Below are positions 1 to 10,552 of a stretch of 64,000 nt of DNA, piece after piece; position 1 is the first letter of the stretch, and each line of letters opens with the position of its first letter. The stretch spans positions 31,981,503 through 32,045,502 of the forward strand of contig OZ024726.1 of assembly GCA_964016875.1 (NCBI GenBank), written 5' to 3'. A model generated the notes under the pieces. The model searched no databases. It saw only the letters and a program-made list of their open reading frames with translations, and had not been told where the DNA came from. This stretch comes from Fallopia convolvulus. Taxonomy: Eukaryota; Streptophyta; Magnoliopsida; Caryophyllales; Polygonaceae. Made by a program: the position numbers and the translations under genes.

Positions 1-1390
1 TTCCTGTGAACCTGTTATCTTTCCAAAAATCACTTGTCAAGGGAATCAGTTCCATATTTGTTTGTCATTATCAAAACTTCGATTTCTCGAATAGAGAAAC
101 CATTGTTCCAGTGTTAGTTCCCTAACATCGATTCAACAGGATCGATATTAAAGGTGCCAACTTTAGTCTCATTAATGTCATCAATGACATTTGGTGCTAC
201 CCGTGGGTAGTCAAGATAAATATGACAAATATTCTAATCTCTCTTCAGAGGTTCGAGATCAACTTTGTGGCGAATCTCATCGCCAAGATGGTATTCTCCC
301 ACCCCTTTGACTCATGCAACGCTGAAAAATATTAAAAATCTCATCAGATGAATGCTTTAGGGCAGCCAACAATCCGTTAATTTAGCCTCCCTAATTTCTT
401 TCCATAGAAAAAAGTTCGAATAAGTTTTCCCCCTAGGTTGTGAGGCTGGTTGCAAGTGGCAACTTAATTACAGTGTCCGGCCGGAAGATGAACAAGTCAA
501 ACCCTACTTTGATTTAGAATACTCCTTCTCTTATAATTACCAGTTCAAACAAACATATATTGTATTAATTCTACCTAGTACAATTATGAAGTAAAAACCA
601 AGTATATAGAAAAATTTGTACCACTTGTCACCATATAAAAAAGGTTAAATTTATTATTTTGATAAATTTTGTCAAGAAATCCTATCCACTTTCCCACTTC
701 CACCACTAACCACTACAACTTTTAATTTATTGAAAATTTGATTTAATTTTTTTTACTATTTTAATAATTTTATATAAATAGTTATTTTGAATATATCTAA
801 AAACCTTTTTTTAATAAACTCTTGATTAAAAATATCTTAGTATTCTAATTGATCTAACACAAATCATTTTTTAAATTTATCTAATAAACACTATTTTTTA
901 ATAAATTATATCAAAATAATTATTATCATAACCATCTCATACAAATTGTTATTTTGAATTTATCTACAAGAAAATATTTATGTAGTTTTTTTCCACAAAT
1001 TAAAATTTGAGAGAATATTGACATGAAATTGCACTAAATGCATATATTCAAATCATTTTTCTAATTTTAGGTAATATATTTACAAAATAAATAGATATAA
1101 TCAAACACATACTAATTAAGTATTTTTTTTTATAACGAGTATATAATAATTAGAAATTTAGAAGCACTACTCCAATTTGATTAAGTATTTTTTAAACACT
1201 TTGAATTTGACAATTATATTAGATTACAGTGTGTTATATATACATATTTTGTCTTCTAATTTTTTTATAAACACTTTGATTTTTGACTATTACTTTACGT
1301 GTATTATAACTTATTGTATCTATCTCTCTTATAATCGTACAATATATAATTTTATAAAGATAAAAAATTATTATATTCATCTCTATTATA
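1..1390. other. AT-rich intergenic DNA, no gene seen
   Basis: No reading frame with a recognisable motif is present; the short open frames are made of low-complexity AT-rich codons. The right edge carries a Helitron-type 3' end, so part of this stretch may be the body of a Helitron whose 5' end I could not place. Confidence 0.6.
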
Positions 1391-1419
1391 ACCCGTACAT
1401 GGTACGAGACTAACACTAG
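1391..1419 (+). mobile_element. Helitron-type 3' terminus
   Basis: An inverted repeat (CCCGTAC, short loop, GGTACG) is followed about ten bases later by CTAG and then T. This is the usual Helitron 3' end: a hairpin just before a CTRR terminus inserted ahead of a T. It resembles the ends at 5011 and 5691, so the three probably belong to related families. The matching 5' TC end was not located. Confidence 0.6.
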
Positions 1420-1480
1420 TTAATATTTTAATGGACATGTAATGTCAATCATCGTGTGGTTCTATCTTAATTACGGAGTA

Positions 1481-1742
1481 CTCCCTCCATTTCATAATAT
1501 TTGTCATTTTAGCCTTGTTTTTTGTTACACAATGTTTGTCATTTTAAACTTTTTGTCGTCTACTTTACAATTATGCCCTTGTATTTATTGTTACTTTTGA
1601 ATTAATGAAGGAATATTTGTTAATAGTAGAATTGGAAAATAAATAAAATAGAATAATAAATAGGGTCATATATGTCAATTTACTACTTTTCTTAATAAGT
1701 GTGAAATGATCTAAAATGACAAATATTTTATAACGGAGGGAG
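1481..1742. mobile_element. Stowaway-like MITE (Tc1/mariner type)
   Basis: A 262-bp element bounded by TA on both sides (1479-1480 and 1743-1744). Its terminal inverted repeats begin CTCCCTCC and continue through a matching ATATTTGTCATTTTAG block, while the right end reads as the reverse complement and finishes CGGAGGGAG. Terminal CTCCCTCC plus a TA target duplication is the hallmark of plant Stowaway MITEs. It has no coding capacity. Confidence 0.88.
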
Positions 1743-1783
1743 TATATGTTTTCCAGACTTTTTTTTGCTACTTGTTAATTTAA

Positions 1784-2260
1784 GTGCTTGTTTGGTTAAC
1801 TAGTAAAATCCCATGATTTGCAAAATTCGAGGAAGTGTCATTTGTTATCTGTGTTTGGTTGGAAAAAATTCAACCAAAAATCCTAGGAAGTCCAATTCTC
1901 ATGGTTTCCAATTCCTACAAAATGGAGGAATTATAATTACCAAGGAAGGGGTAGGTAAGATCTACTTCCACCCTTTTTTTATAATTATTTTTTCTTTTAA
2001 ATTTAATTATTTGTAAAATCTCTATTATACCCATGAATCAACCAATCACATTTCATAAATTAGGGTTATGATAGTAAATTTATATACATTCCCACAATTT
2101 TTCAAATCTAACCAAACAAAATGTAGAAATTTAATACCTACAAAAATATTTATAACCAAACACTTTTACGCAATTCCTATGAAGTTTAATTCCCGTGATT
2201 TAATTTCACATGATTTAATTTCCTAGGAAGTACATTTCCTATGCTTAACCAAACGAGCAC
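1784..2260. mobile_element. Tourist-like MITE (PIF/Harbinger type)
   Basis: The left end GTGCTTGTTTGGTTAA and the right end TTAACCAAACGAGCAC are near-perfect inverted repeats, each flanked by TAA (1781-1783 and 2261-2263). A 3-bp TAA/TTA duplication with a G-rich GTTTGGTT terminus fits PIF/Harbinger MITEs. The interior is non-coding and contains subterminal repeats of the TTCCTAGGAAGT type. Confidence 0.8.
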
Positions 2261-2384
2261 TAAGACGCACTTGGTGTATTGATTCATGAATCACAACCGC
2301 CCCAAAGAATTCATTTCTAAAAATAACGATTTGTGCAAGATGTAAGGTTATTTGTTTTCAAATTACATACAACAATGAAGAGGC

Positions 2385-3496
2385 CTTATTCCTCTAAAAA
2401 TCGTGCTTCCACCTAGATTATTATTGGATTTGCAAGACTAAACTCCCACCTAAAATAAAGAACTTTCTTTGGAAATCTTGTGTTGGATGCCTTCCCACAA
2501 CTGACAGATTAAACAGATTCTTTAATTGTGTTCCTCATACTTGTTCCTTGTGTGACATCCAGAATGAAACTTTAAATCACCTTTTTTCCATTGTCCTTTC
2601 ACTCTTAAAATGATTTCTATGCTTGAACTCAAAATTAATCGAAGGTTCCAACTTGTAACAACAAACAATTTCAATGATAATTTAATTTCTACAATTAATG
2701 CCAATTCTAATAGTGATATTCTTTGCTTTCTTCGGTGGTTTATTTGGGGTCATAGAAATGCATTAACTTTTAACCCCTCTCGTTTAGTCTCTAATCTTTT
2801 ACCATGCGAATTGGCTTTTACTCAACATCTCCAGTGGAATTCTGCCAATCCAATTATTAAGAAAAATACATCTAAACGAACACGTAAGCAGAATGGTGTA
2901 TGGATTAGGCCTCTTGTTGACTGGATTAAACTAAACTTTGATGCTTCCAAACATGTGAATTCTTCTACCTCTGTTGGTTTCATTATTCGGGACAGTCACA
3001 CTCAAGTTTTAAGGTTAAATAGATGCTCCTTATCTGCTTCTACTTCTGTGTTAAAAGCTGAGGCTCTTTCTTTACTTGAAGGACTAACCGTAGCAGTATC
3101 TATGAACCTTTCTAACCTTATCATAGAAGGTGATAATTTAATTGTTATCAATTCTTTAAAACAAGTTTGGAAAGTTCCTTGGGAAATTGATTCTATTATT
3201 TCTGACATCCAGAATCTTGCTATGCAGATTCCACACATTCTATTTTTCATTGTTACAGGGAATGTAATCAAGCTGCTTACTTTTTGGCAAGAAGACATTT
3301 CAACGTTCCTCTATTTTGCCAAGATGTTTCTTGCTTCCAGTCAAGAACAAGGATAGAAGATCATTTGTGTACTTTTCATTCTTTTTCTCAACAACCTTTG
3401 TTTTTGGACTTTCTTAAGATCATCCACTGTGATGATTTAGATTTGCCTTGTATTAAACAGGTTATCTAATGTTTGCCTTGCTTAGTTCAAAAAAAA
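2385..3496 (+). mobile_element. 5'-truncated LINE insertion
   Basis: The insert is flanked by a perfect 14-bp direct repeat AACAATGAAGAGGC (2371-2384 and 3497-3510) and ends in an A-run (about 3489-3498). Together these show target-primed reverse transcription. Only the 3' end of the second ORF remains: a zinc-binding domain and an RNase H-like domain, described separately. Confidence 0.9.
2430..3470 (+). pseudogene. LINE ORF2 remnant: zf-RVT and RNase H domains
   Basis: This is the C-terminal part of a plant non-LTR reverse transcriptase polyprotein. Near 2430-2590 the frame reads like the reverse-transcriptase zinc-binding domain: PPKIKNFLWKS, then LPTTDRL, then a Cys-x2-Cys pair (CSLCD) and ETLNHLF. 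From about 2920 to 3300 lies an RNase H-like fold with LNFDAS at its start, GFIIRDS, an acidic KAEALSLLEGL helix and IIEGDN. The frame changes near 3250: the expected NQAAYFLARRHFN end lies in another frame from 3270 on. Reverse-transcriptase palm motifs are absent because of 5' truncation. It is non-functional. Confidence 0.8.
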
Positions 3497-3510
3497 AACA
3501 ATGAAGAGGC

Positions 3511-4125
3511 TTGTGATAGGATTCCCAAAGTCCAATCATGTTATTTGAGAGTAACATAATTTAAAGCTACGGCTAAACCCTACGGAAAAAATTTATCTAT
3601 GCCATGATCAATTTGTAGAGGTGGCTCAAATTCTCTTGTTTTAGGTTAGGGTAGAATGCCCCATCTTAACCCCGAAATTCTGTTATTGTAAAAATATTTT
3701 GGGTCAATGTTGTTGATGATATTTGGTAGGGATATGTTTTTTTTATTAGGTAAGAATTCGGTTTATCGGACAAGTCCGATATAACCGAGAGGCCGAGAAA
3801 ACGGCAGCCGAAACCGACTAAAAAGACAAAGCTAACCAACAACACGAAAGAAAGTACAACAAGTTAAGGGGAACTAGAACGAAAAAGGTATAGAGGAAAG
3901 TGAGGGGCTAAAGGACAACGCCTCTAGCCCAAATCATTTTACCCCTTATTTGATTAAGTGTGAGAATTTTATTAATGGGGATTTGGATCATGAGAATTAA
4001 TTAAACTCATAGGAAGTGAAGTTACTACATTGTACAAAAAACCAAGCTAAGGTCTACAGAATAAAAAAAAATGATAATGAAAGGGGTTCCCGTTCATCTC
4101 TACTAGTATTGACTATTGAGTATCA
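3511..4125. other. Intergenic DNA, possible antisense retroelement 3' end
   Basis: No gene is seen. A T-run at 3737-3744 is followed by TTAGGTAAGAATTCGG and a moderately GC-rich stretch to about 3920. Read on the minus strand, this resembles a non-LTR element 3' end with a poly(A) tail. I found no flanking target duplication, so the call is weak. Confidence 0.3.
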
Positions 4126-5011
4126 TCATATTATAACTATATACTAAAGTGGAGGTTAAAAAAATTATTAAACGACACATGTCGCTTTTATATTGGACCA
4201 CACCACCCCTTTTTTTAAAATTAATCTCATTGGTTAAAATTTAATTGGATATTTTTCTATTGGTTAAAAAATAATTGTAGACCCCAAAAATAATAAAATT
4301 ATTATTTATATCCATGTGAATATTATATAAGATTTGAATTTGGTAATTTTTGGCCAAATAACCTTTAAATAAAAAAATATCCAATTCTACAAGTAATTTT
4401 CTACAAGATTATAAAAAATATATGAAATATTTCATAATATTTAAACTTAATAGTCTTCCATATATGTCATTGTTCAAAAGTATTACTATAAAAGAAAAAA
4501 AAAAGAAAATTATCCAATTCTAAGAAATATTTCATTGTTTGAAAATTTTTCTCCAAAATAAATATGAAATAATTAATACTCTAATCTACTATCTATTATC
4601 TATTTATCATCATTCATTAGTATATACTAAAGCGGAGGTTAAAATAACATATAAAACGATTTCATATTAAAATATATCATTCATCTTTTTTTAATTCAAT
4701 CTGATTAGTTGTAATTTAATTTAATTATTTTTACTTATTTATATTTATATATTAATAAATTAATATATGTAGTTTTATTTTTTGATAGGATTATTTTTTA
4801 AGATAAGATATATATAATTCTTAAAAAATATCCTTTCCTATATCAAATTTTAATGATTATTTTTAGAAATGATGATTTTTTAGATAAGTTATGTATAGTT
4901 TTTCTAAAATATCTTCACTTATATCATCAGTTTGATCAAAATTTAACAAGTATAAAAACATAATACAATAATTTTATAAAATCCCATACAAGGTACGGGA
5001 ACTAAGACTAG
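4126..5011 (+). mobile_element. Helitron-like element(s), first copy
   Basis: Starts of the type TC...CTATATACTAAAG followed by GGAGGTTAAAA occur at about 4126 and again near 4614. One 3' end serves this block: a hairpin (CCATACAAGGTACGGG) at about 4983-4999 followed by CTAG at 5008-5011 and then T. Two 5' ends and one 3' end suggest one copy nested in or truncating another. No Rep/helicase gene is present, so these are non-autonomous. Confidence 0.65.
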
Positions 5012-5013
5012 TA

Positions 5014-5691
5014 TCATAACTATATACTAAAGCGGATGTTAAAAAAATTATTAAATGACACATGTCACTTTTAGATTGGACCACACCACCCCTTTTATTA
5101 AAATCAATCTTTGGCAAAATAATTAAGTTTAATATAAAGATAGTGTAATGTATGTACAATTATATCACTATACTCAACGGATAGAAAATTTCATTCTTAA
5201 TTTAAAAAAATCTTTTATTTTTAGATATGATAAATAGGAAGATTATTAAGATATTTTAATGCTATAAATTATACAAATATTAGGTTATTTATTTTATTTT
5301 TAGATAGAATGCATATGCTAGGTTTAGATAATTAAATTTAATATAAAGATAGTGTAATGTACGTACAATTTTATATCACTGTAATTAAGTTTATTTTAAA
5401 CGGTCTCATGTATATAATAAATTGATAAGTGTTTATCTTATTACTTATCTGTTTTCACCATATTAAATAAATTATCATGTTTTGGATATTAATTTAATTC
5501 TTAATACTACTAAAATATTATTGTTTCAAATAAACAACTTTTATAGTGTATTGATTTTAAATATTTATTCAAAATTTATATTTAAGCATTTATATGATTA
5601 TTTTTCTCGGATAATAAATATATTTGAAAATATTTTATTATTTATATTTTATTTAAGAAAAATCCGTACAAGGTCAGGGAATATATACTAG
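5014..5691 (+). mobile_element. Helitron-like element, second copy
   Basis: It begins TCATAACTATATACTAAAG directly after the CTAG-T-A end of the preceding copy and ends with a decayed hairpin (CCGTACAAGG...CAGGG) followed by CTAG at 5688-5691. The first 80 bp closely match the 4141 copy, including the GACACATGTC palindrome and the ATTGGACCACACCACCCC block. It is non-coding. Confidence 0.65.
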
Positions 5692-6210
5692 TTCTAGTAT
5701 ATTGACGTGTAAAAAGTCGACTTGCAGCTGAGCAACTTCATTTCAGAGATTTACAAGTTTAGATCATTTGAATTGGATTTACTAGCATCCATATAACTCT
5801 AATATATATTACAGGGTCAAAACATCTTTTAGTTTCATATATGGCCAAGTCGAGTCACATTTAAACAGATGGGAGTATGCATACGTACTCGTAGTGGGGA
5901 GTTCAAAGTATTATTACTCTGATGACTACAACTACTCTCCCATAAGAAACAATATTCACATAACAAGGCTGCAAATTCAAGCCAAATGATCTTTGACAAA
6001 GCTTTACAAGTTCGTTGACCGGACGAAACTATATACATATACAATATTCTGTCACGCGCGCAAATTGAGAGCACAAGTCAATTGACAAGGAGTTGATTAA
6101 TTAAAAATAAAAGCGGTAAACACAATGTACACGGGATATTCAATTGAAGTGTTCTCTAGTAGATGGTAAATTCTGCTGCATTTACAAGTATGATATTTTT
6201 TTTGCTGTAT
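5692..6210. other. 3' flank of the RING-H2 gene
   Basis: No coding motif was recognised. This lies downstream of the minus-strand RING-H2 stop codon and probably includes its 3' untranslated region. The polyadenylation site cannot be fixed from sequence alone. Confidence 0.4.
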
Positions 6211-9200
6211 TTAGGACCGTGCTGTGTCCTGAGTGGAATGCAAATGGCTGCCAACGCAAACGTCATCCCTACAGAGCGGGCATATCCTATGACGGTGGTA
6301 AGCGTATGAAGATAAAGGAAATTGTGAGTTGGTGACCATAATGACAGCATCAGATGAGTGACAAAAAACAAAGGAAAATCTTTGCACACAGAAACTGAAC
6401 ATACCCATGTATTTCTTTCAGCCATTTATCAATACATCCCATGTGATATTCGTGCTTGCAGGGGAGGACTCGTATATTATCACCTTCTTCGTACTCAGAC
6501 AAGCAAATGTAGCACCTGCGTGTTTAGACACTTTAAAGTTCAATTAGAGATTCTTCAGAATTGGGGTTACATGTATCGCAAACATGAACACCTTGTTCAT
6601 CAATTAACCATTTTTCAGTACTGTTTTGCTTTGTTTTCTAATTAACCAAAAAAACACAAGCACACAATTCAGTTCGGTTACCGTTTATCGGGTAATATGT
6701 GTTCAAACTAAATTACCTGCAAATTTGAACCTTCTAGGATCCGTTAAACCAAATTTTTTTCCAAAAAAAAAAAATTTCTTCGGTTACAGTATTCCTTGGA
6801 AACCTTTTTGAATCAGCGAATGTGGATGCAGATTATATAGATATACACTAAATAAAATGAGCACCTGCATTCTTCACAGCAGACGAATCACAAGATCAAA
6901 CAATAAACTTACTGTTGTGTTTCCCGGGAACTGATAGTTGCATCCGATTTCTTGTGAATTTTTAGAGGGAATGAATTGACAGTAGACTCTGGAGCAGGCA
7001 ATGATAACGTCGAGAGTGAGAATGGCATTGCTTCACGGGTCATCTCATCCAAAAGCTTCACACATTCAACATAAATAATCATGTATCTTACCAACCATAT
7101 AAACACAGATCTGCACTGCCCAAGGCAAATCAAGTTAACAAACAAAACTTGATACTTTTACGAGAATACAAAAAGCCACAAACAGTGCAAACAAGCTCGG
7201 ATACTATTAAAAAAACATTTCAGGCTATTTATGAAAAAATTTCATCGATCTAAATTTTCAAATAACTATCTCAGACTCACTTATGTCATAATTGAATGTA
7301 GTATCAATCCTGACAAGAAAGAGATCCAGGAAGGAGAACAAGTATTGCCCCTTTAACATTTGCTCCCCAAATAGAAAACATTTTAGAAGTTCAATTTTTA
7401 ATTTTTCACAGGTGAACTAACTGTTGGATGCACAAATAAATCCTCCAAGACAACCATATTTCAATATCTAATTTTAGAATCAAAAGAAGTACTGACTATC
7501 TGTTAGTATAATTATGCTAGATAGAGAGGCAAGATTTTAAAAAAGCACAACAAAACAAAAGCAATACAAAACTACATGAGCAAACAGTTAAACAAAACCA
7601 TGAAGGACAGCAAACACAAATTCATAATGTAGGATGTGATCCACAATATGCTCACAAAGTTCTTCAGTGACAGAAACGCAAGAACATCAAGTAGGAAGTA
7701 GAGAGAGAATAAGAAAGAAATGCCCCTGCAAGTATTAGAGCATTAGACCAACTAACCTCACCAATAGCTTCAACAAGAAAGACTATTCGGGAAATTCTGA
7801 CAAGAACTCGAAGTTCATCACCCAAAAACTGTGAGTCACATGAGCATGTACCAAGCTGGTGGAGCCCAGCTGAACAATGATGTCCGTTTTCCTCATCAGT
7901 CCCATAACGAATAATATCTGATCTCTGCAGTAAACTAGTCAGATCAGAGGTCAGACAAGAAGTTCAAAAGAGCAGAATCTGAAAAGTATATATTTACTTC
8001 AGAGGGAGGCTAACAAAAGCGAGTGCGTTTATTCAGTAGCAGAAAAATTAAGTGCATAGAACGCCATGACACTGAACAGAATTCATCATCATTGACCCAG
8101 TGAGGCTCCGCTACATCGGAATCTGGGGGGTCAAGATGGGGGTACCCTTGCCCAAGGGAAAGGGGGTACGCCCGATAGACCCAAGAAAAACTGAAATTCA
8201 GCTATGTGACAATAATAACTGAATTTAGTTAGAATGCACCAAAATTGATATAGGGACTAAATCCATGACACTGAACAGAATGAGACCATATATCATACTA
8301 AGGCATAGACACAAAAGTGTGAAAAGTATAAATTGCACTTTATACTCCTGGACCACATACTGAACTGAATAAGACCATAAGTCATAGTAAGGCATAGACG
8401 CGAAGTGTGAAAACTGAAAAGTATAAATTGCACTTTATATTCCTGGACCACATACAATGAAGGTTTCATGTCAAGTTTCATACATAAAATAATAATAAGT
8501 TTGATAACACTTGTACATTTTTATTATGAAACTCACCCAAGAGTTGCACAATATGAAACTCTGCAGGTGAGTTTCATACCAAAAAGTACACTCGTGGGAA
8601 CACAAAGTACAAAATGCTATAAAAGTTATTGTATTTTATACATAAAACATTCTATGAAACCCCCATTGTAGATGCTCTGAAAGCCCTAGAATTACTCTCC
8701 CTTTTCAAAACCAGCAAGAATGTTCAACTGTAGCTCTTAAAACTGCTACTATGATTTTGACTGAATGCAATTACTCATACTAAATTACCACATACAATAG
8801 CTTGTGGAATTTGGGTAGTTAAAAGATGAACTTGTATCTAGCAAGTTACACGACCACAAGCATAGACTATCCCCCCATATTACTTTTATAGCTTCTTTTT
8901 CAGCAGTCAAGATCAGTCTTGTCATTTTGGTGGTCAATACCTTGATACATATTCATGGAATCCTAGACCATCACTATCATCAATTCTGAATAATATTAGA
9001 GGGAAACCACTATGCCTTTAATTCCATCTTGAGGAACCATCCTAAAGTGATATACCAATACAACCAGCGGTTGCTCAAAGGTCAATTCGATCATGTTACT
9101 ATTAGCATTGCTGGAAAACAAAATCACCATGTCAATGAGCAGCACACTTCCCAAACGCTAACAGTTTTTGCACACAAAATAACTATAAGATTCTGTCACT

Positions 9201-10061
9201 GTAGACGATATGCATCCTTGCTGAATGCTGACTGATGCTCACAAGAGAACCATGACCTAAAGTCTACAGATCTAAATACGGCATAAAAAATATTTAATGA
9301 CATGTCTTTATTTTCATAATTCAGATCAAATCGCACATCTGTACATAAAGTTTCAAGATAAAGAACAGGATGGCTAGATTTTACCCTCTGACAAGAATTC
9401 ATTAACAGAACTTTCAAGATCATCCCTAATAATGCCTCCTACATTCTGAAGTTCTATTCACTAACCTAAATGCATGACGAAGGAAAATTTAAGAGTCTGC
9501 CATATGTGCGTACAAGCTTAATTCCCATATTGACACATGCAGCATCTTAAAGCTAACGGTATATAATTAGGAAAATTGAAGAAAACACAGGGGAAAATAA
9601 ACAAAAGCTTCTCACCAATCTTGATAGTAGCAAACTAGCAATAACAGTAAAATTCAGCTGATTCCTATGTTAGGCGCTAGATTACCTGGCTTTTGTAGTT
9701 TTGGACACCGAATGGTCTATCAGGTTAAAAGCGTGAAGCAAAGAAAGAAAAAAAAAACCTCAAATTTCAAAATCAGAATGGTCAATATTTCAATACTTTG
9801 ACAACAAGGACGAGATTGATGCATCAATCTTAGCCTGCTAACAGAGATTTGGAAGCTATTAACTGCAAATCGTTACAAACCACGAGACAATAAACTGGGT
9901 GATACGGATCGGAACAGCAAACATCTCTCCGATTAAATGATCGATTATTGATTAAAAAAAAATCAGAAATGAATCCACAGACAGAGGAGGACCTGGGAAC
10001 GAGAGCGAGAGGAGGAGCTTGTGGAGCGATCCCCTCGACCACGACTGCAACTCGAACCCAT
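6211..10061 (-). CDS. RING-H2 E3 ubiquitin ligase gene (multi-exon)
   Basis: Four 3' exons read cleanly on the minus strand: 7924-7757, 7055-6913, 6515-6405 and 6286-6211 (stop), with GT/AG borders and matching phases. They encode [13 protein letters not shown], then [14 protein letters not shown] joined to [19 protein letters not shown], then a RING-H2 finger: [28 protein letters not shown] and CPLC. The ligand pattern is C-x2-C, C-x-H-x2-H-x2-C, C-x2-C. The SRIV..EA..LDE..R and LSLPAPES blocks are, as I recall, shared by a plant family of RLIM-like RING proteins. A likely start is the ATG at 10061, giving [12 protein letters not shown] and a Ser/Arg-rich exon ending near 9993. A possible extra exon is 9445-9385 ([20 protein letters not shown]). 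Middle exons are uncertain, so the full length is unknown. Predicted role: substrate ubiquitination. One intron holds a SINE. Confidence 0.85.
8083..8262 (-). mobile_element. tRNA-derived SINE (Au/SolS-like) in an intron
   Basis: The 180-bp insert is flanked by a perfect 19-bp direct repeat CCATGACACTGAACAGAAT (8064-8082 and 8263-8281). The interior contains GAGGCTCCGCT, a GGGGGGTCAAGATG block, ACCCTTGCCC and CGATAGACCC, which I recognise as the conserved body of Au/SolS-type plant SINEs. The class call rests on memory of those motifs; the insertion itself is shown directly by the target duplication. Orientation is uncertain. Confidence 0.7.
8272..8455. repeat. Two-unit tandem duplication, about 90 bp
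   Basis: Unit one (8272-8360) and unit two (8361-8455) both run from TGAAC through TAAGGCATAGAC and GTATAAATTGCACTTTATA to CCTGGACCACATAC. They lie inside an intron of the RING-H2 gene and overlap the right target duplication of the SINE. Confidence 0.85.
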
Positions 10062-10296
10062 CTCCAAAATCTCGGACAGATGCAACGAGGTCAAACCATG
10101 AGGCGATGAGTGAATATAGAAAAATGATGCAGAGTCTGGCGGATTTTGACGAAAACCAAATTACAAGATAGGAGAGGAGAACCAGGAGACGATGTCGCCG
10201 GTGAAGCCATCGCCCCACGCCCCGTACCGTGTCCACGTTAGTTTTAGCTGTACCCTTAATTATTGTTTTCTTTTTCCAACCCAAAAAAATTATTGT
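10062..10296 (-). promoter_or_regulatory. Presumed RING-H2 promoter and 5' leader
   Basis: This is all that remains between the inferred RING-H2 start codon and the left LTR of copia-1. No clear TATA box is seen reading leftward. Promoter elements that once lay further upstream would now be on the far side of the 6.8-kb insertion. Confidence 0.35.
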
Positions 10297-10533
10297 TGTT
10301 AAGAGATAATTAATTAAGAGTGAATTATCCATCCATTTGTATTATACTTTTGTACTTGTTAGATTTTGGCCCATACGGCGATGACGGCCCTTACGGCCTT
10401 CTATTTTCCTTAGCAGCATACGGCAAGATCAAGCCAAACTTTTAGCCTATAAATAGCATGTACAAATCAATGTAAATCTAGCAAGCAACAATCAGATCCG
10501 ATTTCATAAGCTTTCTCCCAAATTCTCACAACA
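10297..10533 (+). repeat. copia-1 5' LTR (237 bp)
   Basis: It starts TG and ends CA. A TATA box (TATAAATA, 10448-10455) should drive element transcription. Short GC-rich CGGC/GCCG repeats sit upstream of it. It is 19 bp shorter than the 3' LTR. Confidence 0.95.
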
Positions 10534-10547
10534 CGTTATCAGCACGA
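10534..10547 (+). promoter_or_regulatory. copia-1 primer-binding site (tRNA anticodon-arm type)
   Basis: CGTTATCAGCACGA lies directly after the 5' LTR. It does not match the usual TGGTATCAGAGC initiator-methionine site. Its complement resembles the anticodon arm of plant isoleucine tRNA (CGTGCTAATAACG), differing at the wobble base only. This suggests priming by a half-tRNA. Confidence 0.6.
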
Positions 10548-10552
10548 GAGAT

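Noticed and set aside
8083..8160. Minus-strand open stretch with [15 protein letters not shown] that looks like an exon
   Set aside because: It lies inside the SINE body bounded by the 19-bp duplication; the open frame is accidental.
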